This document shows positions 53,207 to 61,135 of a stretch of 64,000 bases of DNA, one piece after another. Location of the stretch: assembly GCF_004786015.1 (NCBI RefSeq), contig NZ_CP032096.1:372001-436000 (forward strand), read 5' to 3'. The DNA is from Hydrogenovibrio crunogenus. GTDB lineage: Bacteria; Pseudomonadota; Gammaproteobacteria; Thiomicrospirales; Thiomicrospiraceae. A model generated the notes under the pieces. It ran no database searches. It worked only from the letters and a program-made list of their open reading frames with translations, and had not been told where the DNA came from. Position numbers and translations under genes: made by a program. Numbering within the stretch: position 1 is the stretch's first letter; every line of letters starts with the position of its first letter.

Positions 53207-53940
53207 TGGCTATTTCAATGTTCAAAGAGAAAACTTTTTTGAGTCTATACAATAGTGTGCCAGAAAATTTGGAACTTTATAGAGAAGGAGGGTTTCAAGA
53301 ATCGATTCCTGAAGACGGGTTGATTCCGTTAAGTGGTGTAGGGGAAGATTTGGATTCTTTAGAAGCTCTGAGTTTTGATTCAAGCGGCGCTGATGATTTT
53401 TATCTGGAAGAAGTGAAGAGCGCTGTAATTGTTTTCAGAGCCTTAGAAGAGCTTACATTGTACTTAGCAAGGGATAAGAGGTTTTGGGCGTTTCTAACTC
53501 ACACGGCGTTGTTGTCATATTCTAGAAAAAGATGGTTAATTCCAGAAGACGACGAAGAGGCAGTTAAGTTCGTGAGAAAGCATTTTTTCGGTTCTAACCA
53601 TCGAGAGTTAGAAAGAGATAATGCTGCATCTCGATTGTGGTGGATGGCCAAGCTTTGTTCGAATGTTGATGGGTTGTCTTTAGAGGACTCGTTAGTTTCT
53701 CTTATGTATAGAGCTGATGTTAGAGCAAATTTAATTGAAAGACCTACTACGGCTCTAAATATGAACGTTTTCTCTATGGTTATTAAACAATTACATGAGT
53801 CTTTTAAAAACGATAAAGCCTTGTTTGAAAGAATAAGATTTAGAGAGTTGATGAAATCTCTAAATGTTGAAGGTGGAAGAAGGTTGTTAGAAGTTGCGGA
53901 TGAGAATCAGCTTTGTAGTATTTTGGATTTAGGTGAATAA
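53206..53940 (+). CDS. Unrecognised protein, possibly DUF6339-like
   Basis: A 244-residue, mostly helical protein. The segment RDKRFWAFLTHTALLSYSRKRW (in part) near residues 85-106 recalls the DUF6339 pattern of an aromatic-rich helix followed by Tyr-x-Arg-x-Arg-Trp; this is from memory and tentative. No catalytic motif is obvious. It starts at the TAATG junction with the preceding gene. It is the last tightly coupled gene before the nuclease. Confidence 0.65.
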   Translation: MAISMFKEKTFLSLYNSVPENLELYREGGFQESIPEDGLIPLSGVGEDLDSLEALSFDSSGADDFYLEEVKSAVIVFRALEELTLYLARDKRFWAFLTHTALLSYSRKRWLIPEDDEEAVKFVRKHFFGSNHRELERDNAASRLWWMAKLCSNVDGLSLEDSLVSLMYRADVRANLIERPTTALNMNVFSMVIKQLHESFKNDKALFERIRFRELMKSLNVEGGRRLLEVADENQLCSILDLGE

Positions 53941-53997
53941 TTATTTAGGTAAAAGATTTCCATGCTCTGTTTTAATGGATCAATTTTATAATATGTG

Positions 53998-54675
53998 ATG
54001 AATTGTCTTCGGGTTGTGCAGGATATGAATCCTATGTGGCGTCAATATGAATGGTTAATTTCTAAAATATTTCACGATAATACGTCTTCACTGACAACCA
54101 AGATTTTGAATGATACTCGTGTAGTTGGTGAATATTCGGAGCGTTCTAGGCAAGTTGATATATTAATCAAAACCAAAACTCAAACAACAATGGTTGAGTG
54201 TAAGCATTACTCTGTTCCAGTCGACATTAAATCTGTAGAATCTTTTCTTGGAATGGTGACTGATGTGAAGGTTGATTATGGTATTTTGGTTTCTTCGAGT
54301 GGGTATACAAAATCTGCTGAAAAAAGAATACGGGGGCTAAAGGATAAAATTTCATTGGAGAACATTGATTGGGAAACGGCATATGAGACAGCATTTGAAG
54401 AGGTGTCTTATGGTCGAATATCTGATGTATGTGCTCATTGCGTAGACCGTTATGAATCAGGGCGAGAAGTGCCAGGTTTGTTATGTTGGGAGCATGGTTT
54501 TGCACTTGAATATCAAGGAACGGTTTCTGAGTTTTCAATTTCCAAATGTTTAAAATGTAATAAATATACGGCGTATTGTGATGCGTGTGGTTTGGTAACG
54601 CCTATAGAAAAAAATGACATTTGTTGTGATTTAGCAAGTCAATTTATTTCCTGGTACAAAGATACTTACCAGTAA
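53998..54675 (+). CDS. Mrr-like PD-(D/E)XK restriction endonuclease with C-terminal zinc-finger-like region
   Basis: The N-terminal domain (~10-125) shows the Mrr/RE-type order: Glu in RQYEWLISKIF, then Asp in RQVDILIK, then ECK in TMVECKHYSVPV, followed by VDYGILVSSSGYT. The C-terminal part holds paired cysteines (CAHC, CLKC, CDAC) suggesting a zinc ribbon. It is the likely nuclease of the methyltransferase-ATPase operon, 57 bases after the previous stop. The start is uncertain (GTG 53995, ATG 53998 or ATG 54025). Confidence 0.85.
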   Translation: MNCLRVVQDMNPMWRQYEWLISKIFHDNTSSLTTKILNDTRVVGEYSERSRQVDILIKTKTQTTMVECKHYSVPVDIKSVESFLGMVTDVKVDYGILVSSSGYTKSAEKRIRGLKDKISLENIDWETAYETAFEEVSYGRISDVCAHCVDRYESGREVPGLLCWEHGFALEYQGTVSEFSISKCLKCNKYTAYCDACGLVTPIEKNDICCDLASQFISWYKDTYQ

Positions 54676-54789
54676 TCATGTGGTAATTAGCTTAATTTGT
54701 ATTGCACGTTCATTTCTATTTTTACTTGTGCAAAGATGCTCAAGTTGTTAAGTGTTTGCTAAACAATTTACTAAACTTTATTCATTATA

Positions 54790-54829
54790 TGGTTTATAAT
54801 TTTTATAGTTATTTTATTTTTATAAACCA
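54790..54829. promoter_or_regulatory. Inverted-repeat operator upstream of the HTH-ImmA gene
   Basis: TGGTTTATAA and TTATAAACCA are perfect reverse complements 20 bases apart, just before the AGGGAGGAG ribosome-binding site. This is a good candidate for autoregulation by the HTH protein that follows. The 54676-54789 part shows no gene. Confidence 0.6.
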
Positions 54830-54848
54830 ATATATATAGGGAGGAGAT

Positions 54849-55922
54849 ATGTTTGGTGAACGATTAAATCGTGCACGCTCTGCATCAGGATTGTCTCAAG
54901 CGGCTCTAGGAAAAGCTACTGGCGTCAGTGCGAATATGATTAAAAAATACGAACACAATGAAAGCATGCCATCTTCTTCTGTAATGATTCGGTTGTCAAA
55001 AACTCTTGATGTGCGAGCAGAATATTTTTTCCGTCCAGTTAAGGTTGAGTTAAAAAATGTTGAATATCGTAAACGCTCGTCAACTCCGAAGAAAGTTCTA
55101 AACCGCATTCATGCCGATGTTTTGGATCAGGCAGAGCGTTGGCTTCAATTAGCTAATTTATGGCCCAATTTTCCTATAAAACGGTTTAACCCCCCAGCTT
55201 CTTTACCAGATGAAATATTTGGTATTGAGGATATGGAAGCTTTTTCTGAATTAGTTCGCTCTGAATGGGAGTTAGGTTTAAACCCTATACCAGATCTAAT
55301 TGATTTGTTTGAATCAAAAGGTATTTTGGTTATTTCCACTGATGTTGAAATAGACGCCAAGTTTGATGGACTTCAAGCTGAAATCAATGGTCAGCCTGTA
55401 ATTGTGATTTCTTCCCTTTGGTCAGGGGATCGTCAGCGTTTTACCTTAGCACACGAACTCGGTCATATTTTGGTTCATGAACGCTTAGCGAATAATTTAG
55501 ATGAAGAAAAGGTCTGTAACCGCTTTGCTTCTTCATTTCTGTTACCACAAAAAGCATTTGTTGAGCACTTTGGTGAGAAGCGTTATGACTTGGAAGCTCG
55601 AGAATTGTATTTGCTTAAACATGAGTTTGGCTTAAGTATGGGGGCTTGCTTATATCGAGCAAAGGATTTAGGAGTTATTGCAGATAGTTTATATAAAAAA
55701 TTGACTATTAGTTTTGCTAAGAAAGGTTGGAGAAAGCGAGAACCAGGTGAACAACTCCCTCCTGAAAAGACATTTCTTTTTGAACAGTTAGTCTACCGAG
55801 GCTTGAGCGATGGGATTCTCTCTGAATCCAAAGCAGCAGAGTTGATGTCTATTTCGTTAATGGAGTTTCATCAACAACGAAAACTGGAAGATCAGGGAAG
55901 TTTGAGTGCAAATTCTCATTAG
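54849..55922 (+). CDS. XRE-HTH and ImmA/IrrE metallopeptidase fusion
   Basis: A 357-residue protein. An XRE-type helix-turn-helix (~5-60; LSQAALGKATGVSANMIKKYE) joins an M78 ImmA/IrrE peptidase domain with zinc motif HELGHILVH near residues 202-210 and FASSFLLP after it. The C-terminal helices (~290-350) may receive a signal. Such proteins relieve repression by cleaving regulators or act as antitoxins. The PIN gene overlaps its end by 17 bases, the usual pair structure. Confidence 0.88.
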   Translation: MFGERLNRARSASGLSQAALGKATGVSANMIKKYEHNESMPSSSVMIRLSKTLDVRAEYFFRPVKVELKNVEYRKRSSTPKKVLNRIHADVLDQAERWLQLANLWPNFPIKRFNPPASLPDEIFGIEDMEAFSELVRSEWELGLNPIPDLIDLFESKGILVISTDVEIDAKFDGLQAEINGQPVIVISSLWSGDRQRFTLAHELGHILVHERLANNLDEEKVCNRFASSFLLPQKAFVEHFGEKRYDLEARELYLLKHEFGLSMGACLYRAKDLGVIADSLYKKLTISFAKKGWRKREPGEQLPPEKTFLFEQLVYRGLSDGILSESKAAELMSISLMEFHQQRKLEDQGSLSANSH

Positions 55923-56385
55923 CGATGCAAATATTTTCATTGATTTAGAAGATGGAGAGCTTTTAGATAAGCTCTTCCAACTTCGATTTACCTTCAAAAC
56001 ACCAGATATTCTCTACTCAGAAGAATTAGAAGCTCAGCACAGTCATCTAATTGAAAATGGGTTGCAACTAACTGAGCTCAATGAGACATCTATGCATTAT
56101 GCTATGGCGTTGGTTGCTCAATCTTCTGGCCCAAGCACAAATGATTGTTTTGCGTTAGCTTCTGCTAAGCAGGAGGGTTGCCCATTACTTACAGGGGATG
56201 ATGCATTAAGGAAGCTTGCCAAAAAGGAAGGTGTGGTTGTTATGGGTACGCTATGGATTGTGGAGCAAATGGTTCACGGTCAGGCAATCTCCGTAGACGA
56301 AGCCAAAGACGCTTATAGCAAAATGAAAGTTGCAGGTAGCAGGCTGCCTTGGGATTTAGCCTTTAGTCGTTTAGATGAAATTTAG
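55906..56385 (+). CDS. PIN-domain protein, likely partner of the HTH-ImmA protein
   Basis: A 159-residue PIN-like protein, starting at GTG 55906 inside the previous gene. Acidic residues typical of PIN ribonucleases are present: ISDANIFIDL at the N terminus, an acidic YSEELEAQ near residue 40, STNDCFALASA near 85 and LTGDDALRKLA near 98. It may be the toxin of a two-gene module with the ImmA-type antitoxin, or a regulated nuclease; the toxic role is an inference. Confidence 0.8.
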   Translation: MQILISDANIFIDLEDGELLDKLFQLRFTFKTPDILYSEELEAQHSHLIENGLQLTELNETSMHYAMALVAQSSGPSTNDCFALASAKQEGCPLLTGDDALRKLAKKEGVVVMGTLWIVEQMVHGQAISVDEAKDAYSKMKVAGSRLPWDLAFSRLDEI

Positions 56386-56648
56386 TTCGTCTCAATTTTA
56401 CCTTAGTGATATGTCGAAATTTTTGAGTTTTATCGACATGTTCTAAAAAAGTGTTTATCACGTAAACATGTTCATGTCTTGGATTCTTCTCACATAATAT
56501 ATTGATTTATTTTAAATATTTTTAATAAAGGTATTTAAAAAGATGCTTGAGCGGTTTTATTTTGAATAATTTGCTATATGTTTGAGTGATTTTCTTGCGA
56601 ATGTTACGGAATCCTTTATTGGTAAAGGCGTAGAGGACAAATAGGTTT

Positions 56649-56668
56649 TTTGTAAATATTTTGTAAAT
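56649..56668 (+). repeat. Right arm-type repeat of the island
   Basis: Exact copy, same orientation, of the 20-bp AT-rich sequence at 42821-42840. It lies 50 bases before attR. The gap 56386-56844 contains only this repeat, attR and two terminators; an AT-rich minus-strand frame at 56522-56734 looks non-coding. Confidence 0.7.
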
Positions 56669-56718
56669 AAAGACATTAAATGTACTGGAACTGCTTTTAA
56701 ATTGGGAATGTCTGGATT

Positions 56719-56739
56719 CCGGTGTAGCCACCATATTCC
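56719..56739 (+). repeat. attR: 21-bp direct repeat of the tRNA-Met 3' end
   Basis: Identical to 42656-42676. It marks the right end of the island. The sequence upstream is not tRNA-like, so this is a partial tRNA copy left by integration. Confidence 0.92.
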
Positions 56740-56742
56740 TAA

Positions 56743-56768
56743 AAGCTCCGCATTGTCGGGGCTTTTTT
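56743..56768 (+). terminator. Hairpin after attR, probably the original tRNA-Met terminator
   Basis: AGCTCCG and CGGGGCT pair (one G-T pair) around CATTGT, followed by a T run. It lies immediately outside the island. Confidence 0.7.
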
Positions 56769-56798
56769 TATGTCAGAAAAAACATCTCTTCTTTTATA

Positions 56799-56826
56799 AA
56801 AAAAACCCGCGTAAAGCGGGTTTTTT
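56799..56826. terminator. Terminator downstream of the Rossmann-fold gene
   Basis: AACCCGC and GCGGGTT pair around GTAAA, flanked by A and T tracts on either side. It can work in both directions and shields the minus-strand gene at 56845. Confidence 0.85.
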
Positions 56827-56844
56827 GATTGAAACCGGTATTGA

Positions 56845-57234
56845 TTAGTAACCAATGTCTTCGTGGTGCGACTGTGGAATGGCTTCTGAGCCAGGTAACA
56901 GATACCACATGAGGTAATCGACCACCATTGGAACCAGAACCGTGTGTTGGTTTTTTCGCTCTTGTAGCGCTTGTCTGATGGCTTGTTTCAATTCTGCGCG
57001 GTTAGAGGTGTCCATAATGATATCGATTTCAGTGCCAAACTGATCCAGGGCTTCTTCAAAATCAGGGAAGTTCGGAATGCCACGGTCTTGTGCGTCGTCC
57101 AGCAATGGGTTGTCTCGATTCGGTTCGCTGATACCGATGATTTCGATGTTCTCGGAATTCATTTGTGTGAACTGCTCATAAAATTTCCCGCCGATACGTC
57201 CTAGGCCAATCATCAGAATGGTAATTTTTCTCAT
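56845..57234 (-). CDS. Small Rossmann-fold (NAD-binding-like) protein
   Basis: A 129-residue protein with an N-terminal dinucleotide-binding motif (ILMIGLGRIGGKFYEQF) and IDIIMDTSNRAELKQAI further on, like the N domain of Gfo/Idh or homoserine dehydrogenase enzymes. The catalytic domain is missing. It ends in a His-rich tail (QSHHEDIGY). It may bind a nucleotide as a sensor or be a remnant of a larger enzyme; I cannot name a function. Confidence 0.7.
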   Translation of the reverse strand: MRKITILMIGLGRIGGKFYEQFTQMNSENIEIIGISEPNRDNPLLDDAQDRGIPNFPDFEEALDQFGTEIDIIMDTSNRAELKQAIRQALQERKNQHTVLVPMVVDYLMWYLLPGSEAIPQSHHEDIGY

Positions 57235-57401
57235 GCTTCTTAATCCTCAATGTTTGTTTGTATTTTAAAATACATATTATTTCGTATGATATAAATCACT
57301 GCACAGTATAGGGTAATTGAGATAGGTCTGCCATGGATGCATTATGATTTTGGAATGAATGTTTTTATGACGTGACGAGAAATACTTATTTGAAACTGGC
57401 G

Positions 57402-59069
57402 TTATACAAAACAGAGTTTGCCTTTGCCGGATTTTTTGGCTTTGTACATTGCGGCATCGGCTAAATCGATCAGCTGGTTTAAGGTATCGGCATCTTGTGG
57501 GTAAGAGGCGACACCGATACTGGTGCCTAGGTGAAGCGTTTTATCCTCCAGTTGAATCGGTTTTTCGATGGCTTTGATCAGGCGATCACCGAACATCTGG
57601 ATGGCGACACGATCGACGGTATGGTGGGTGATGATGGCGAACTCATCGCCACCGACGCGCACCACAATGTCTTCTTTCCGAACGGTGTTTTTAAGTCGGC
57701 TGGCGATGGTTTGCAGCACTTGATCGCCCACTTGATGTCCATAAGTGTCATTGATTGGCTTAAAGCCATCCAGATCAAGAAAAAACACAGAGTAGCTGTC
57801 GTTGCCTGATTTGTTGGTCAACAGGTTATGTTGACCTTCTGTTTGCGTCAGTGCATAGCGGTTATAAAGCCCCGTTAAAGAATCATGATAAGCCAAATAG
57901 CGAGCCTTTTGTTGCAGTAATTGTTTTTGGTGTCGGTTCGATGCAAACAGAAAGGCAATTCCGCCCATTAAGACGATGATGCCGATTAGGAGGGAAGCCA
58001 TGTTTTGCAGTTGGTTCTTTAGCTTTTGAGTAAAGGCTGCCTTTGGTGTAAACGAAATAAGTAACCATTGATAATCTTTAAGATTGGCTTGGGTTGAAAA
58101 TTTTTTGTCTTGGAATTGATAGTGTCCTAATTCGGAAATGACTTTCGATTCTAAAGGAAAAATGGAATCAAACGTATATAACCCTTGGGATGTTTTTATC
58201 TGCCCGCTGCGTCGGGTCAACAAGGTTTGCCATAACTTTGGGTGTGCGGTAGCAAAGGTCTGATTTTGTTTGTCTTTAAACATGAAGCCCCATTCCATAT
58301 CTGGGTTGGGATGTTTTAACCAGTATCCCATCTGGTCGACGATCATCAGTTGCGAGGGCTTTGTTGAACTTAATCGATCAATCTTATTGAACAAGGTTTG
58401 CCCGAAATAATTCAACAATAGGATGCCCTGTCGCTGGCCTCGTTCATTAAATAGAGCTTTTCCGATGCGAATAATAGGTTTATAAGGCTGTTCGATCTTG
58501 CCTTGTTCGATATTCAAATCAAAACGAGAAATATAGATTTCTTCGGATGAAAGCCGGTTGATGTCTTGAAAGTAGTAACGGTTTTGTTTGTTTTGTAATT
58601 GACTTTGAGGGATGATTTTCGGGTTTCCGTTATTGTAGTCCACACGAACTTTTTCCATGCCTTCCTTGTCAAGGTAGCGAATTTGGTCATAGCGGGTGCG
58701 GGTTTGTGACAAAACCAAATAAGTGGAGGCCAAATCTTGTCTGAAACGGTGTTCCGATGTGATATTTTGGGAGTGTGAATGTAAAGGTAAAGACGCTAAA
58801 GTCAATAAGTCCGACAACATGCTTTCGTACTCTTCAAGCATAATATTTTTTGCATGGGACACAACTTGGGATTGATTCAGTTTGATGAGTTCAAGTGCTT
58901 GTGTGGACTTTAAGCTGTACCAGCTTGAAATCAGAAACCCGAGTACGGCCAGCAATAACAGGTAAATACCTATAAAATTGAGCCAAAATGTTTTTTGAGT
59001 CAAGTTGCTGGATAAAATCATTAGGTTCCAAGATGGGGCGTTAAAAGAGCTCTTAAATAAATCGTTCAT
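57402..59069 (-). CDS. Membrane-bound diguanylate cyclase with periplasmic Cache-type sensor
   Basis: A 555-residue c-di-GMP synthase. Helices near residues 29-50 and 354-374 enclose a ~300-residue periplasmic region with dCache-like features (YFQDINRLSSEEIYISRFD, shown in part). The GGDEF domain (~390-550) has intact RVGGDEF and an RxxD inhibitory site (RKED) five residues before it. It probably makes c-di-GMP in response to an external ligand. It lies 167 bases upstream of the Rossmann protein gene. Confidence 0.92.
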   Translation of the reverse strand: MNDLFKSSFNAPSWNLMILSSNLTQKTFWLNFIGIYLLLLAVLGFLISSWYSLKSTQALELIKLNQSQVVSHAKNIMLEEYESMLSDLLTLASLPLHSHSQNITSEHRFRQDLASTYLVLSQTRTRYDQIRYLDKEGMEKVRVDYNNGNPKIIPQSQLQNKQNRYYFQDINRLSSEEIYISRFDLNIEQGKIEQPYKPIIRIGKALFNERGQRQGILLLNYFGQTLFNKIDRLSSTKPSQLMIVDQMGYWLKHPNPDMEWGFMFKDKQNQTFATAHPKLWQTLLTRRSGQIKTSQGLYTFDSIFPLESKVISELGHYQFQDKKFSTQANLKDYQWLLISFTPKAAFTQKLKNQLQNMASLLIGIIVLMGGIAFLFASNRHQKQLLQQKARYLAYHDSLTGLYNRYALTQTEGQHNLLTNKSGNDSYSVFFLDLDGFKPINDTYGHQVGDQVLQTIASRLKNTVRKEDIVVRVGGDEFAIITHHTVDRVAIQMFGDRLIKAIEKPIQLEDKTLHLGTSIGVASYPQDADTLNQLIDLADAAMYKAKKSGKGKLCFV

Positions 59070-59188
59070 TTTATAATAACGATATTTTCAGGTTTTTTTT
59101 AAGTTTTTTTATAAAATTGTTTTATAAATCAACTGTTTCAAGTAAGGTTCTTTGCGTGATAGATAAATTGATTTCAGTAGGGTAACAG

Positions 59189-59758
59189 ATGATCAAAAAA
59201 ATAGTAGGTTTGGCGTTGATTGGAATGGTGTCTCTTCCAGCTCAGGCGTTTACAGAAGCGTGCCAATTGGTAGCGCAAATGGCAGGACCCAATTATGAAA
59301 ACAAGCCGAACCGGTTTGGCAGCATGCAATCGCCGGATGAAATGCCCAAGACACTCAATGCACAGTTGGTTGGGCGTAATGGCGGTTGGTTCATTTACCA
59401 AGGGGACACGGCCTGGTTTGATGTGAACCATTGCGCGCCAATCATTCATTCGGTTGGTTCCCGCTCCGTGGAAATGGTACCGGTTCTATTGAATAAAGAA
59501 ACCGGACACAATGCGGTGATCAATGGCATTTTCTTGATTAAAACCTATCGGCAAGAACATATTGATTTGATTGCCGAGCGCTATGGCTTCCAAAAAGTCT
59601 CGCCGTTGCCGAACCGGTTCACGGCGGTGTTTGATGTGAAGCCGCAAACGTCTTACGATCATTTGATTGAAACGTTGGACCGGGATCGGGACATTGAATT
59701 TGCCGCGCCGTTATTGAGTGAACCGCATTATCGCCCTGATAAGCGTCCAACCCCGTGA
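59189..59758 (+). CDS. Secreted protein resembling a subtilase propeptide
   Basis: A 189-residue protein with a signal peptide (MIKKIVGLALIGMVSLPAQA). The C-terminal half (~110-180) reads like the N-terminal prodomain of subtilisin-type proteases: LIAERYGFQKV, then a bulky strand, then LIETLDRDRDIEFAAP. No protease domain follows; the gene ends in HYRPDKRPTP. It might act as a free-standing inhibitor or chaperone in the periplasm. This is a pattern-based guess. Confidence 0.7.
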   Translation: MIKKIVGLALIGMVSLPAQAFTEACQLVAQMAGPNYENKPNRFGSMQSPDEMPKTLNAQLVGRNGGWFIYQGDTAWFDVNHCAPIIHSVGSRSVEMVPVLLNKETGHNAVINGIFLIKTYRQEHIDLIAERYGFQKVSPLPNRFTAVFDVKPQTSYDHLIETLDRDRDIEFAAPLLSEPHYRPDKRPTP

Positions 59759-59784
59759 GGCTTCTTTTGAATGGTTAAAAACGC

Positions 59785-59794
59785 CCAGGCCTGG
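59785..59794. repeat. CCAGGCCTGG palindrome between the secreted protein and the permease gene
   Basis: Exact 10-bp copy in the gap between convergent genes, with flanking A and T stretches but only a weak longer stem. It is the first copy to the right of the island. Confidence 0.75.
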
Positions 59795-59824
59795 CAAGAT
59801 TTTCGTCCCTGTTTAAGAGGATGG

Positions 59825-61111
59825 TTACAAGATAAAGACCAATCCGCTGATTAGAGCAATGACGATAATGCCCAGATTCAAATCCTGAAATTCTTTTTTC
59901 ACCAGCTTTAACGCCACGTACACCACAAACCCTGCCGCGACGCCAGTGGTGATGGAATAAGTGAGTGGCATCAATAATACAATCAAAAAGACCGCAGCAT
60001 TGGTAGCTAAATCACTCTCTTTAAATCCCACTTTCCCTAGCTCGCTGAACATCAGAATGCCGACAATTACCAGAATGGGGTAAATGGCGTTTTGCGGCAG
60101 GGCCTGAAAGAGCGGGAGCATAAACAAGGTGCTGATAAACAGCAGTCCGGTGAATACGGCTGTCAGACCGGTTCGCCCGCCTTGTTCAATGCCGGTGGCC
60201 GATTCAATGAACGCCGTGACGGAAGTAACACCGACGGTGCTCCCGGCCACGGTGGATAAAGCATCCGCTTTCAGGGTGTTTTCCAGCGAGTAATCTTTTT
60301 TACCCTGTGTTTGAAACAATTGCGCCCGCATACCAATACCGGTCACGCTGCCAAGGGTGTCGAACATGTCGGTAATCAAGAAAATCAGAATCACCGGCAG
60401 CAAAGACAAAGTCAATGCCGACATGATATCCAGTTCGAATGCAATGGGAGCAATGGAAGCAGGCAAGCTGAAAATAGTCTCCGGCATTTGCGCAAGGTCA
60501 AATACCCAGCCGATCATAGCAGTGGCGGCAATCGAGAGCACGAAGGCGCCTTTCAATTTATAGGCATAAGCGATAAGCGCCAGGAAAAAGCCGACGATCC
60601 CCAACAGCACCTGCGGGGACGAAAAGTCGCCTAATGCCACCAGCGTGGCCTCACTGTGCGTGATGACGCCCATTTGTTCTAGACCGATAAAAGCGATGAA
60701 AGCGCCAATCCCAGCACTGATGGCACGGCGTAAATCGATCGGAATCGACGACATCATCCAAGCACGGAAAGGGGTGAACGATAAAATGACAAATAAAACA
60801 CCGGACAGAAACACCACACCCAAAGCGGTTTGCCAAGGAATCTGCATGCCGAGCACCAAGCCGTAAGTGAAGTAAGCGTTTAAGCCCATGCCGACGCTCA
60901 TCGCAATCGGTGTATTGGACCAAAGGCCATTTAGCAATGTTGAAAAAATGGTAATCAAAGCGGTTGCGGTAATCACCGCTGCCATCGGCATGCCGGCATC
61001 ACTGAGAATGAAGCCATTGACCGGCACGATGTACAGCATGGTTAAGAAGGTCGTCAAGCCGGCAATAAACTCGGTTTTGACGGTGGTACTATGCTGTTTT
61101 AAATGAAACAT
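59825..61111 (-). CDS. AzgA-type purine (adenine/guanine/hypoxanthine) permease
   Basis: A 428-residue NCS2-superfamily transporter of the AzgA/PbuG branch, with about 12 membrane helices. Family landmarks are TEFIAGLTTFLTMLYI at the N terminus, GMGLNAYFTYGLVLG near residue 74, the TM8 region ITDMFDTLGSVTGIG near 245, and GVTSVTAFIESATGIEQGGRTG (partly quoted) near 293. It imports purine bases by proton symport in relatives. It lies downstream of ubiB by 24 bases, possibly in the same transcript. Confidence 0.9.
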   Translation of the reverse strand: MFHLKQHSTTVKTEFIAGLTTFLTMLYIVPVNGFILSDAGMPMAAVITATALITIFSTLLNGLWSNTPIAMSVGMGLNAYFTYGLVLGMQIPWQTALGVVFLSGVLFVILSFTPFRAWMMSSIPIDLRRAISAGIGAFIAFIGLEQMGVITHSEATLVALGDFSSPQVLLGIVGFFLALIAYAYKLKGAFVLSIAATAMIGWVFDLAQMPETIFSLPASIAPIAFELDIMSALTLSLLPVILIFLITDMFDTLGSVTGIGMRAQLFQTQGKKDYSLENTLKADALSTVAGSTVGVTSVTAFIESATGIEQGGRTGLTAVFTGLLFISTLFMLPLFQALPQNAIYPILVIVGILMFSELGKVGFKESDLATNAAVFLIVLLMPLTYSITTGVAAGFVVYVALKLVKKEFQDLNLGIIVIALISGLVFIL

Positions 61112-61135
61112 CGCTTACCTCTTTTATTTAAGAGA

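Noticed and set aside
49267-54675. DISARM, BREX or classic Mza assignment for the methyltransferase operon
   Set aside because: No DrmA/DrmB, PglZ/BrxC, Z1, DUF4420 or AIPR protein is recognisable; only the methyltransferase and GHKL classes are shared.
56522-56734. A 70-codon minus-strand frame overlapping attR
   Set aside because: It covers the arm repeat and attR, is very AT-rich, and encodes a low-complexity Phe/Lys-rich peptide.
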